From the NCBI GenBank assembly GCA_019722365.1, contig JADFUC010000961.1, positions 464,712-528,711 on the forward strand: 64,000 nt of DNA. The letters run 5' to 3'. The notes beneath the pieces were generated by a model. The model was not told the DNA's origin and searched no databases. It worked only from the letters and a program-made list of their open reading frames with translations. Positions 13,471-35,120 of the stretch are shown one piece after another. A program made the translations under genes and the position numbers. Position 1 is the first letter of the stretch. Each line of letters opens with the position of its first letter. Source of the DNA: Lithospermum erythrorhizon (taxonomy: Eukaryota > Streptophyta > Magnoliopsida > Boraginales > Boraginaceae).

Positions 13471-14771
13471 TGAAATTTTTCTCCTCTGATGGATTTTATT
13501 TTATACCCGAAAAAATCTTCTTTCCATTACAATCCTATGTCCTTGTATGTTAAATTCTTGATCCATGTCTGCCATGGTAAATGACTAAAGCAGCTATACA
13601 TGCATATAAGTTAGAACTAAAGAGAAGGTAACAATATACTTTCAACTAGATACACAACAGCTATTGACCAGTGAATTTAGATATGATGACTCTAAATATG
13701 GCTTCTGGACTTTGTTGTTGTGTGAACTCAACAAATCTCATTTCTATTTTCTTTGAAACCCAACAAATAATACTGCAATGTTCTAGTACCACAGAGAGCA
13801 AATAAGATGAGAAATGCCTTTTTCTTTCTTTTGATTGGAACTGTGAGAATGCAGGATATTTACCATTAATACTCGACAAAAATTGACTTGAGATAATTGC
13901 ACGGACAGTTATTGAAATTTGACAAAAGTCTGAAATTTATATTAATCATCATAGTTTGATTTTTTGCACATGTAGCACTTGAGGTTACATAAATATTGCA
14001 TATATAATCAATATCTTTAACAAAATATACATACTAATGGGTTCCATGTATATTTCTTCATGGATATCTCCAAATTTATTTATTTGATGTACTTGGTTGG
14101 GGTTGGGAGTCTACCGCCTTCACATAGGCCTAAACATCACATACAAAATGTCTCATTCTGTAAAAGATAATTACCCTCCACTACTTGCAAAGTGATTTGA
14201 TGTTTACTTCACAATAAAATGCCTCTAAAGAAGTTTCTACCCGATCTATAAAAACATGTTGGAGGAGGAGATCGGATTGTACATGACCTTCATAAAATAG
14301 TGTGAAAATCGTTTCCGAATTGACCAATGATGAAGTGCAAACTTCATCTACAACTTCACAATAAATAAGTATACAAAAGTTTGATAGAACACATAAAATA
14401 ATACACATAAAATTTCATGTATACCGTGCTTCCTTTTCAATTACACCAGGAAGAATGGGGTCATACACAAACTTTCACATCCAACAAAAATACTCATACA
14501 TTCATACCATACCCATTCCCATCCTTTTGCTGCCAAAGGAATAAGGAAACTAACATCTGTAAATTCTCTCAATCTTAACCTTTAGCAAACTTCCCAAATT
14601 TATCGTATGGCGACGAAGTCCATCCTTCGTATTCACCACCTATGCATCTCATCCAAGTGCAGCCACCATCTTCACTCTGGTCCAAGTCGGTACATCAGCA
14701 AAAAAAACCAAGCCACTTCTTCTCGAGAAGACCTTTTATGCATTATAGTTCAACCAAATTAGTGGAACTGG
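13471..14771. other. Intergenic / 3' flank of TFCD
   Basis: AT-rich stretch between the right LTR copy and the TFCD stop codon. It must contain the TFCD 3' UTR and polyadenylation site (the gene runs leftwards). I see no convincing gene. Short open frames here are unsupported. Confidence 0.5.
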
Positions 14772-24046
<9,275 letters not shown>

Positions 24047-24161
24047 AGATAATATTGAAATCTTCAATGAAGTTGAAAATGGTGCTTGGTTTTTGAAAGT
24101 TTATGCAGATTTTGATTGATTTTAGTGATGAATTAAGGTGTAGCCGAAAGAAATGAAGTGT

Positions 24162-25070
24162 AACGACCCGGCCTTGTTGAATATCTGGCCCCTGGTCACT
24201 AGGCCTATGAACGTCCGGATCGGTTAAGAAGTGGGACGGATATGTCAAATTGATTGGGCCCCACCCAGTCCGATTCGATCCCATTCAATATTTCGTAAGG
24301 GAAGAGATTCGCCTCGACCCTGATCGAACCCCTTTAGCTCCCTATTAACGCCAGACGCTTCATATAAATTAATTCACGCACACCATAATTAACGAATTTC
24401 GCTATAAACGTAGATCGAAAAACCGCGATAATACAACCTCATAAACACGCTATTTCCTAACATAATCACACCAAGCTCCACAACACTCAAGCACAACTTT
24501 AAACTAACACTAAACCCTCGGCTAAAACATTCACAACATAAGAAACTATTATTGAGTAATACCATATTAAAAACATACGACAAACATAGTTAAAAACATA
24601 ATAATAGTAACGTGAAATATTTTCTGCCGCATTTACAATCTGTTTTAAACCAACGAATTTCAAACATAACATTTAAATGTAAATCGCTCAAACATCAAAG
24701 TACATAAATAAAAACATTGTTCAAAATGGCACATCATACATGAGTACCATTATCTTATTCATGTGTTTTTCTTTAAATATTCTTCTGAATACCGATCAAG
24801 TTCCTGTGGGCATCATCAAGTATACGCAAAGTGGCGAGACAAGATTATCCTCGAGTCTCAATAATACGGCAAGAATGAGGTGGAAGTAAATGTGAAGCGA
24901 GCCTGTGACGTGGTCATGTGATTCACCTATACGGATCCCATCGCCTCATCTCTGCTCAACATCCTTCCTTGTCCTTCATCATCGACATCCGCGCGCAATC
25001 CGCTTATCTCCGCCTTTCATCTCATTCACTTACCCTTCTTCAATAATACGCTCGCTCAAGCAACAACATC
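24162..25070. mobile_element. Probable LTR sequence next to the TFCD start
   Basis: Begins TGTAACGACCCGG, a typical start of plant Ty3/gypsy LTRs. A GC-richer stretch and a long AT-rich stretch with no coding sequence follow. It starts about 115 bases from the TFCD ATG, so the TFCD promoter is either very short or partly inside this repeat. I could not find the other LTR border or a target duplication, so a solo LTR is a suggestion only. Confidence 0.4.
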
Positions 25071-25071
25071 T

Positions 25072-25383
25072 TCAAAGTATCACTAGTGAACGCCATGGTG
25101 CCAACATCGGCTCTATCAAATAAGCCGCGGGTCGATGCCTCACCTGAGCAAACTGGACAGATCTCATCCCCGCACATACCGTACCCAACCCACCGGATTC
25201 GACTTCGGGCTTTACATCCATCAGCTTCCAATTTAAAAGAGTAGTATCTGTAGCACTAGATTGAGAGTTAATTACAGATAGTTCATACATACGATTATCA
25301 TCCTCTAGATTAACATAATCATTAGATATACTAGCACTACCAATTTCACTTTGAATATTTTTACCAAGTTTACGTTTTGATGC
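25072..25383 (-). other. Unidentified open frame in repeat DNA (MASKRKLGKN...)
   Basis: An open frame starting MASKRKLGKNIQSEI reads about 60 residues of plausible acidic/polar protein (e.g. SQSSATDTTLLNWKLMDVKP) and then becomes low-confidence near a GC-rich junction. It sits beside clustered GGTACC palindromes, so it may be the 5' end of a transposase gene, for instance of a hAT-type element. No BED zinc finger or catalytic motif is visible, so the assignment is weak. Confidence 0.2.
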
Positions 25384-25684
25384 CATTAATTTAGAAAAAT
25401 AAATATCACAATTAAATAAAAGATTTAATGGATGGTCGCACCGAACCTCGGCATGTAACAACGTAAAGATCAGACGCAAACTTAACAAGCCCAATGACTC
25501 TGAAAAAGAATCCTTACTCGATTGAATCCTGTACTCAATAAAATTCTTAGACTCTCAAAACAAACAAGTAATGAATATTGTAATCAAGAAAGTTATTGCT
25601 GGCTGGATTCAGATTACTTAAGAACCGACAAGTGAAGTCATGAGAAACGGGCGGAGGCGCTTTCGCCTTTTATAGATCCTCCAG

Positions 25685-26075
25685 CGACGCGGTACCACTC
25701 TCACCGATTGAAGAAAATAAAGTAATATTACTTAAAATCACATTTTTCAGAAGATTAAACGCTGTACCGCTTGATGAAACGGTACCACGCTAGTATAACA
25801 TATCCGCTGGGAATAACGGGTACCGCTTCAACCAAACGGTACCACGCATGACCATAAAATTTCATAAAAAGTAGTCGCTGGAACTACCGCGGTAATCGCT
25901 TTCATTCAAATCCGCATCATTATCACGCGATCAAAAGCTCATAAAAAGTAGTCATTAACATTAACGTGGTATCGTTATCCAAACTGCATTACGTGAAGAC
26001 ACAATAGCCGTTAACTAGCCATTATGAATTACCATGGTATCGCTTGCTAAACGTGTGCACCGCTTATAGCGTAAA
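25685..26075. repeat. Cluster of GGTACC-centred palindromic motifs
   Basis: At least seven variants of (A/G)CGGTACC(A/G)C occur in under 400 bases: near 25691, 25763, 25783, 25829, 25847, 25885 and 26033. Further copies lie at 26699, 27455 and 27493. Many are complete or near palindromes. Dense short motifs of this kind are typical of transposase-binding subterminal regions of DNA transposons. No terminal inverted repeat was identified. Confidence 0.6.
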
Positions 26076-26577
26076 ATGTGTGTAGTTCGCTTTCTTGATC
26101 TATAAATGTAATTTCATTTTTCATTTTTAATAATCATGTTTCACAAATCACAAGTATCAACTTAATTCAAGTTCACAAATCACAAAGTTCACTATGTCAA
26201 GAGAAAAATTCCAGAGGGGAGTAGGTCTTAAGGTTATCGTGCGATCCATCCGCCTCAGTGATCGTTACCTCTCGCCTTCGTCAGCGTGTCAACTTTCGGG
26301 CCGTATTTGGAAATGTGTTCAGTCAAGCCGACTTACTTCCAGCTTTACGACATCAAAATCTAAAATGGAAGCGCTCTTTATGGGATTTCAGCCTTAAACA
26401 CACCATGATTACTTTACTGGACAAAGCGACTGACCATGAACATCACAACCCAACCGTCAGCGACTTTGTAACTTTCAGTTTCACCTCAGCGATCCGAACG
26501 AATTATCAGACGTATTCGTTGTCCAGATGTATGGTCTTACCCTTAAGCGAAAAAAAGACATCTATCTTAAACTACCT

Positions 26578-28215
26578 ATTTCAAGTATTAATAAAAAGTT
26601 ATTTCATTAGAAATGTTATTTCGTTCAATTTAAGTGCATTAAATCTGAGACAACGCTAAACACCGCTTTAAGCAAAAAAATTATAAATCTTATAAACGTG
26701 GTACCGTCACCCAAACTACTACTCAACCCCCATACATTTAGCCTCGAACCGTATAGTGTCCAATAATCCCTTAACGGGAGTCAAGCAGGCCCCGGCCTGC
26801 TGGCGATCCCCTCACCCGCGAACTCACACCTGCCCGCCCGATTCGGATCCTCCCCCGCCCGGTTCGCTAGACACCACCAAAGCTTGGTCTTAGGGACGGC
26901 CTGATCAAGTGTAACGGATAATCCGCCAAAACCCAAACAAAGAAGCTCGCATTGGGTTCTATTGGGGTTCAGGAAATGCGAGCTTAATCGTAATTCGTAG
27001 TCCATTACATACCGACAAGAGAAAACAAGACTTGATTATTGCCGTTGATTATCAATCGGGCGGTAAACAATATTTGTAGACGTGCAAAAACCGTAATTAC
27101 ACGATGAAGTACATACACCCGTTATTTGTTGTTTATAGATTTTACACATTTTCATGTATAAACTAACCTGTTAACCCGATACCCATTCGATACTCGTCTA
27201 AAAAATCCGACTCCATGCCCACCCGACTAACATTCTGGTGGATTCAAGTAAAAAAATATTGTTCGATATCTAAAATATCCGAATAATTACCCAATTATTA
27301 AAGTACCTACCCAATTGAATTACTCGATAATTGAAACAACCGAATAATTACCCAACTTGTTAATGTTCCTATTTGAAGTATTAATAAAAAGTTATTTCAT
27401 TAGAAATGTTATTTGTTCAATTTTAAGAAAATGTAATTTGTTCAATTTTAAGGTAATAAACGGTACAACGCTAAACACCGTTAAATCCAAACGGGGTACC
27501 GTTTAAGCAAAAAAAAATTATAAATCTTATAAACGCGTACTGGCCGCCCAACCACTACCAACCCCCATACGAAAGCCTCGAATCAATAAAAGTTCAATAA
27601 CTCTTTAACAAGTCGGCCATACCCTGGCTTGCTAAGTGATCCTCGACCGCCGAACATGCTTAAGCACGGGCCCGCCTCGATTCGATCCTCCTGCCTGCCT
27701 CGTTAATAACGACTCAAAGCCAAGTCTTGGGGACGGCTCTGGATCGTCAGAATGGATAATCCGCCAAAATCCAAACAAAGAAGTCGTCAGTCTCTATCGG
27801 GGGTTTAGATCATGAAATGACTGGTAATTCGTGTCCGTTAGATACTCGACAAGAGAAAACAAGACTTGATTATTGCTTGGTTGATTATCGAATCAAGGGT
27901 AAACAATATGTAGATGCTCAAAAAAACCAGGTAATTACACGATGAAGTACATACAATCTCGTTATTCATAGCTTTATAGATTTTGTTACATTTTCATGTA
28001 TAAACCAACCTCGTTAACCAGAGCACCCATTCGATACTGCCTAAAAATCCCACCCATGCCCACCCGACTAACATCAAGTGTAGATTCAAGTAAAAAATAT
28101 CGTTTCCAATACCTAAACATCCGAATAATTACCCAATTATTAAAGTACCTACCCAATCAATTGGCATCGAGCATTTCAAAACAACCGAATAATTACCCAA
28201 CTTGTTAATGTTCTA
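26578..28215. repeat. Tandem duplication, unit about 0.8 kb
   Basis: Copy 1 (about 26578-27374) and copy 2 (about 27375-28215) share landmarks in the same order: TATTAATAAAAAGTTATTTC, TATAAATCTTATAAACG, GGATAATCCGCCAAAA, CAAGAGAAAACAAGACTTGA, ACGATGAAGTACATACA, TTTTCATGTATAAAC and CCGAATAATTACCCAA. The offset grows from about 793 to 843 through indels. Neither copy has a credible protein. The GC-rich core and AT-rich flanks resemble LTR or DNA-transposon non-coding sequence. It ends about 160 bases before the aminoacylase gene. Confidence 0.85.
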
Positions 28216-28954
28216 CCCAATCGAGTTACTCATACCTGCTCGATAACACCATCATTAAACCGACCAACCAACCTTGGGCACCTCGTATCCTAGTCAGCTT
28301 TAGTAAGTACTTTGGCAAAGTACACTAGATCATACACTTGTCTTCCTCCACCACTCCCATCCCACCCTAGCATGTTCCACCACCTCCTCATCATCCCCCT
28401 CCTCCTCTCCCTCCCTCAATCCCCCCCACCACCCACCTGCACTCCAAGAACTAAATAAGCTTCCAAACCTTCCTCCAAATCAACACCACCCACCCAACAC
28501 CAGACTACATTTCACCCACCACTTTCGTCACCAACTTTGCCTCCTCAATCCCAAACCTCAAATACAAAACTCTTTACTTCACCAAACCAAACAAACCCCT
28601 TATACTCATCACTTGGGAAGGCACCAACCAAACACTCCCTTCCATTCTTCAACTCTACTTTGACTCGTCCCCGGCTGAAATTCGAAATTGCTACATCAAG
28701 ATGGAAAGATTTATGGTAGAGAAGCCAGCATTGATAAATGCATCAGATTCGGGCCTTGAGGCCATCAAAGCATTACAGGTGAGTATATGTTACTCCGTAT
28801 ATTATACGGAGGATCATATATTACATTTTGTGTTATAATATTGACATATCATGACACGTTTTTTATTTTATAAATTTAAATTGAATTGTACAATTAAACT
28901 AGTCATACGTCATGATATTAACAAATGTAGCACAAAGTGTAATACATGCAATAC

Positions 28955-29135
28955 GATATGTTACACTAAGTTGGATTGTATATTATATTTTGTGTGATAT
29001 TATATGTTAAATTGTATCCTATATTACATTTTGTGTGATACTATAAGTTGGACGGTATATTAGATTTTGTCTCATACTATATGTTAGACTAAGTTGGATC
29101 TATATACATTATACTATAAGTTACACTAAGTTAAG
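28955..29135. repeat. Short imperfect tandem repeats in aminoacylase intron 1
   Basis: About four units of roughly 50 bases contain forms of TATATTACATTTTGTGTGATA followed by TATAAGTTGGA. They lie in the AT-rich intron after the first exon. A looser set of 'ATACCATCATTTGGGAGTGTAG' variants follows at 29250-29430. Confidence 0.6.
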
Positions 29136-31039
29136 ATAAGATGGTGAAACGTGTTTTATTTTATAAATTTAAATGAACTTGTACAAATAAACTAGTCATA
29201 TGTGATGATATTAACAAAGTGTTCCATAAAGTGTCACACTTTAATATAAAATACCATCATTCATGAGCTTAGCTATTACATTCAAAGCGTGAAGATACTT
29301 ACTCATTCTGGGGAGTGTGTAGTAGGAAATGACTTATGAAGTGTAAAATACGATCATTTTGGAGTGTAGGAGTATGTCACACAAAGTATAACATACCATC
29401 ATTTGGGAGTGTAGCATAGAATGTCATATAAAAAGACATTTATCATTCAGAGTAAACACAAATATTGGATAATCATTCTAGCATAGACTGTAATACAAAA
29501 CATAACATATAATCATTTGCACAGAAAGTTGGTGGGTTCGAGAACCCCAACCTTTAAACTGCTCATATCGTATGTTCCCGGGATGGTGAGACGCGGGTTC
29601 ACTTGAACGGAGAAGTTTGGCGCACCGTAAGAGTTCAAGAAACCTAATGTCGGGTTTCTTCTTTTAGACGGCGGCAAGTCATTTAATCTGGTATTTAAAG
29701 ATAAAGGCTATACGATAGGGATGGGAGTTCGGGTGATTAAAGTCATTTTCCGGTCAGCGGATCGGCATTGTGCTTGGATAATAACATACGGAGAATTTGA
29801 TGAAGAGTATCGAGCGAATTAGTAAGTTTAGGGAAGCTCAGTTTTTGATGTCAGCATACTTGACAACGCCAACCCAGGTAGTTTCCGTTAATCCGGTTTA
29901 TCTGAAAGCAGGAATTGAATCACCAAAGGTAGATTTTGTCGTTTACAAGGAAAACTTTTTAAGCAAATAAAAGATTACATTTAATCTTTTTTGGTTAAAA
30001 TATTACATTGTGATTTCAATTTGGTCATTGGTGAGGGGTTTACTCATGAATTACGCAGCCCATCGTAAGCTTGGGTATGTGATTTGGCGTAGATCGCCAC
30101 CTTCACTGACGTAACTTTCAAGATGAAGATTGGGAAGAATGGCACTAATTACGGAGGAATATGACATACGAGGTGTGTGACGATTTGTAATCTCGTGACT
30201 GCATGTAATTTATTTCTTAGGTAAATCTGCAATCCTCAATGTTTACTGAGTCGAAGATAAAATTTCTCTAATAGTGTTGTCCCAAATAAATCTTGTCAAA
30301 TAATTTTGTGTTCCATAGAATAGCTCTAAGTGACTGGTCAACTGATTCAATCCCTTGCAACTTGGAACTAATAAATTAATTTCAAGCACAAACATTTGGC
30401 CCTAAAGTTAGATTGTGAGTAATGTTTAGTTTCATATAAATATAATTCACGCGTTGAAGATCAAGTCATAGTAGCATTTACTAAGACATTTTGATGCATC
30501 TATTTTGTCGAGTTTCTAACAGATAGAAAACGTTTCTTGAGTTCTTGCCCTACTACAGCATATAACGCCTCTATATTTATGAAACTTTAAAGTTTAGACA
30601 GCCTCGGTTTTTTGGTTCAAAGTTTAGACATCCTCATCTTTTTGGATGTGAAACCATATAATATGTCCCAGTGTGTTAATTTTCCAGTTCCATATGTAGG
30701 AATCTAAATTGCTCAAGATGGCTAACCATTCTTATCATTTGGCATATTGTGGAGAAAGCACCCCATAGAGACTTTATGGACGCCCTCTGATGACACCTCC
30801 GGTTGCTTCCAACCCATGGTGGTTGGCGTTGAAGCAGGGGGTGGAAGAGGCTGGTGGGAAACTTGCAAAGCCCGAAATCTTGGCTTCAACTACGGATGCT
30901 AAGTACATGAGACAAATGGGTCTTCCTACCTTCGGTTTCTCCCCAATGAAGAATACACCCATTCTACTTCATGATCATAATGAGGTACAATAATCTTACT
31001 AACTTTGATTGGATACTTACGCCACCACATTTCATTATA

Positions 31040-34000
31040 CTAGTAATAAGGGACGTGCGTTGCACGTGGTAGTTTTGTTACACATGATTTTATTGTTATA
31101 ATTATGAAATATAACATAAAATTGGATAAATTTGTTACACGTGATTTCATTATTATAATTATAAAAGTTAACATAAAATTATAGTAGAAAAACAAAATTA
31201 TCGAATAAATATAGTTTTATATATTTTAAAGAGTACCAATTTCCTCGTAAGAGATTGTCTACCTACTCTTCATGTCTTCTTTCGTGCATCCATAAGATTG
31301 TATCTCATGTATTATGAAGATCATGTGTAATTATACTGAACACTCTTACACATGATGTACAATATTATAAAGGAGGCAGATGATCTTCGCCGCAAATTCC
31401 TAAAACTATGAAATCGTAATATCTGAAAATATACTCTATATATTTTAAACTTTATTATCAAAAAATTCAATTGTCATATTTAAATCGTCAAAATTTTTCC
31501 ATCTTTTGTCTTTTTATTTGTTAATTAAAGTTGATATCTTCAATGCATCATCATCTTTATCAAGATCAATTTACTCTATTTTCGTTCTTGCTTGCTTACT
31601 ATTTTTATTATTTGTTTATTACATATCTTTTTTCTTAGTGTACCATTCTAATTTATATTGGTTTCAAATTAATAATTTGTCTGAACTAAAAGAATATTAA
31701 GCAAAATCAACAAAGAACTTTGATATATTCTCTAATAATTTTATTGGCTAAATTAAAACTATTATGTATAGTTAAAAGAAAATAATACAAATCATATCAT
31801 TGTTCTATTTCTCTCATCCGTAATTAATTATGAACTCGCCTCAAAGATACGCTGAGTTAAGTTTTCATAATGATTTTATATTTGTCAAAGTATTAGTCTT
31901 CTTAATTATGTCTTCAAATGTGAATTCTTTAGCTTTGTCTATTATGTCTGGTATTTTGAATGTATTGTTTACGTTCTTGATAGTTTTGATTTGAATAGTT
32001 CTCCCTTATTATTTTCAATTTATTTTATCTTGTTATATTTCTCTCATAATATTTAATATATGGTTAAAACAAAGAAACAATGTAAGCTAATATGATATTT
32101 AGTAAAAATTCAATAATATAAAACTTGTAATATATATCTAACTTGTATGTATATTACTAACCGAGTATTCACATCATTGTTTGAAATACAAAATTTATAA
32201 CAAAAGAGTTATCTCAAATTATACATATATAGCATAATATAATATGAAATAAACTTTATATGTAATAATTGATATTATCTGTATTATTTAATTTTAATAA
32301 AAATGAACAAACCTATCCCTAGTTTAGAAGGTATTATCTATTAATAGTTTTATAAAAGTGTACAAGATGAAATATGTATAAAATATAATTAAATTATTAT
32401 AGGAAAGTAAATCTAATAATAATTCTAAACATAGTACGAAGCCTTTTGAAAACAAAATAAAATCATCATACGCCGTTACTATTCGTAATTATTATTATTT
32501 CATATATTAGTAATAAAATATGTCCTAATAAGCAAACTTTATAGGTTACTGACATAAAAATTAAAGCATCACTATCTCGATCAATTGTGCTCAACTCTCA
32601 GGATGCTCCAATTTCACAACGACAATCATACGGTAACGGTATTCTTTTTCAAGAGTTAACACATCCTTTGAGTTTAAAAAATGAATCACATGATTTGAAA
32701 AATAAATGACAATAATGTTTCAATGTAAGACGATTTAAAATTATACGCATACGCTTATCATATATATTCCTCTTAGAATTATGGGGCCAATAGTATCAGA
32801 TTTTTAAGATGTGGTACAACCTTCATTACTTAAATATTGTCAAGTTTTGAATTTCTATTAGTTAACCTGAATAAATTTGGAATCCAATATTCTTTTGATG
32901 TGCAATTGATTGTTATTATAATTTTTACGAAATTGTTTAAAGCAGTATTTTGACGTATGCAATCATGATATGTGTTTTTTTTCAGATACAATTCTTCTAT
33001 TTCATATAGGAATATTAAGACAATTATGATCATCTAAGACATTTGTATATATTCACTGCCTAATACATTATTATCTACTAAGACAATTATGATCATATAA
33101 GTAAATTAATAATTTCTATATCTTTGAGAAATCTAACTAAATAACCAATCTAATTTTTCAACCATTTAAATATAAAAGTTATGAATACTAGATACTAAAT
33201 TTATCTCTAAAATATTATAAAATTTTCTTTTTTAATAATCAAAATTATTTAAATCTCAACCAACAAAATTTCAAAATTATATACAACCTCCATCTCTAAA
33301 AGGTTGTTCGATTTTCTTTTTCAATAGTCAAAATTATTAAGAATTTAATTACTAAATTATGAATACATACTACATACAAAATCCATCTCTAAAAAAGCGT
33401 TCAATTTTTTTTCAATAGTTAAAATTTTTTAAAGCTCAACTAATAAAAATTAAAAATTATGAAAACATCATAGTATATTTATATCTCTAAAAGGTTAATT
33501 GATTTTCTTTTTGAATAGTTAAAATTATTTAAAAGTCAATCAAAACTTATAAATACTAAATTTCACATCCATTTTTAAAAGATCGTTCAATTTTCTTGTT
33601 TAATAGTCAAAATTATTTAAACTCAACCGACAAAAACTAAAGCACTACGAAGACGATACCACCTCCATCTCTAAAGTCGGCAATAACGCCGACAATTTTC
33701 ATATCGCTTACAACAAAAATGATCGAAATGACTACTAAGCTCAGGCTATGTCAACAATAATAACGGAAATATTATAATTAATTCTTAAATAATAATTTTC
33801 ATTTTAGCTTTGAATCCCACGAATTACTGAGTTAAATTCATATTTTTGTTATGATTGATCTCATCGCCTATCTTATTAATTGCTAGATTCATCCGATTTT
33901 ACATAAACATATTGTATTATCTTTTTCATCTGCTATACTCTATTCTTATACATAAACAATGTTAACTTATAATTAAAAACACGTGAAATCAAGGAAAGTA

Positions 34001-34480
34001 AGGTGACTTCAATCGACTATAACAAGAACAATTGATATATGAAAAAAAGTTTAAAAAGAAGAGAGTATATCAATAATTGAGCATATTGACGAAAGAAATG
34101 CGAGTGAGAAGAAACAAACCAAGCATGTGTGAACTAACTTCTAATGAACAGTTAAAACGATAAATTGGCCATGAGATGAGATTGAATTTGCTCCAATGTC
34201 CATATTATTGTTAACATAATATTTTGATTATTCGCTAAAAATACTGTGTCAATTTTGTATCAAACTTAATAATTTTATTAAGGGTAGTCTTATAATTCCA
34301 TATTATATATAACTCAGAATAGAAATTCCTATAATAAAACAATTCTATTTCCATACGTAATCATATATTATAAGTGATTTCAGATTATAGATTATTTTAA
34401 TTAAAATTTATCAAAATACAATTATACCATTCATTGCATTTTAGTCTGCTCAAAAGCGAGAAAGAACTACAAGCATAATT
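31040..34480 (-). mobile_element. Helitron-type 3' terminus and probable Helitron body in an intron
   Basis: Read on the minus strand, the element ends with a perfect 6-bp hairpin (ACGTGC, loop AAC, GCACGT; 31067-31053), then 9 bases, then CTAG (31043-31040), followed by T. A short hairpin about 10 bases before CTRR, inserted between A and T, is the standard Helitron 3' end. The intron downstream is unusually long (3.5 kb), AT-rich and gene-free, as expected for a non-autonomous element. The 5' TC end could not be located, so the right limit is only a guess. Confidence 0.5.
33200..33680. repeat. Tandem array, about 93 bp x 5
   Basis: The motif ATCTCTAAAAxG...TTCAATTTTCTTTTT..AATAGTCAAAATTATTTAA recurs with starts near 33205, 33294, 33387, 33485 and 33573, plus a partial sixth at 33669. 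Spacing is 88-98. It lies inside the presumed Helitron in the last aminoacylase intron. Units are diverged by point changes and small indels. Confidence 0.8.
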
Positions 34481-34611
34481 CGCGCTTTTATATATTTCAT
34501 ATGGTTAATTAATTTTATGGCTTTCTTTTGGTGCAGCACCTGAAGGATACTGTTTATTTGGAAGGAATCAAGGTTTATGAATCAGTAATCAAATCTTTGA
34601 GTTCCTTGTGA

Positions 34612-35120
34612 TCAGCGGCATTGCATGAGATTATCATGATCTGAGGTTTTGGCTTATTCATCGACTGCGCTTAGTGTCTACAAATCTCATTGTGTTTGAT
34701 TTTCACTTCATTTTTTACTCATTGCATCCTCCAATATTTCATCTCTTCGGCAGCTGTATCAAAAGTCCAAACATCAAATGTGGATATAACTCCTTTGCTC
34801 TCTTTAGATTAAAGAGGATTCAATTAAATAAATGAAGTTTCAGAGGATTAATAAAAGCATGTTGTAATTTCAGCTGTAGGAGTATCAATCCAATTGAGTA
34901 AAAGATTACAGATGTTTACAGACTTCTCATAACCAATTGCACACATTTTTGGAGGATCAAGTCCTACAACAAATACGGGTACGGACTATTTATTATACGA
35001 CATTCATAAAAGCTTCACGACAAAGCCTTCATCATTGCTAAAGATAAACACGTGGTAAAATAATTAAAACAAAGTTCCGTCAAGATCAAAAAATAAACAC
35101 GTGTCAATATAAAAAAACAC
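34612..35120. other. 3' flank of the aminoacylase gene
   Basis: Sequence after the TGA stop. It must hold the 3' UTR if the gene is transcribed. No other feature is supported. Confidence 0.4.

Larger units (their letters stand above)
28374..34611 (+). pseudogene. ACY1: Aminoacylase-1-like gene (M20 peptidase), frame repeatedly broken
   Basis: Family function: zinc enzyme hydrolysing N-acyl-L-amino acids. Readable parts, in order: a hydrophobic N-terminus MFHHLLIIPLLLSL (28374), 'FLQINTTHPTPDYISPTTF' and 'LILITWEGTNQTLPSIL' up to a GTGAGT donor at 28779, 'YVPD..' near 29570, and 'ENLMKSIERISKFREAQF' with 'VVSVNPVYLKAGIESP' (29791-29925). Then come an MNxQP/'GY.I..PPSTDVT' exon near 30045-30174, the exon to 30984 (SNPWWLALKQGVEEAGGKL, TPILLHDHNE), and a last exon 34537-34611 (HLKDTVYLEGIKVYES, TGA stop). 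Almost every 5' exon needs one-base corrections. The metal-site region 'HLDSVPAE' reads LYFDSSPAE, and 'RGSQDDK' reads REASIDK. Splice sites look normal. Either a recent pseudogene or a gene with uncorrected sequence errors. Confidence 0.75.

Noticed and set aside
13661..14408. Short minus-strand open frames downstream of TFCD
   Set aside because: No domain, no matching splice context and AT-rich composition; they fit chance frames in a 3' flank.
25685..26075. CRISPR-like regular repeats at the GGTACC cluster
   Set aside because: Short palindromic motifs with irregular spacing in a plant nuclear context; no identical long repeats or unique spacers.
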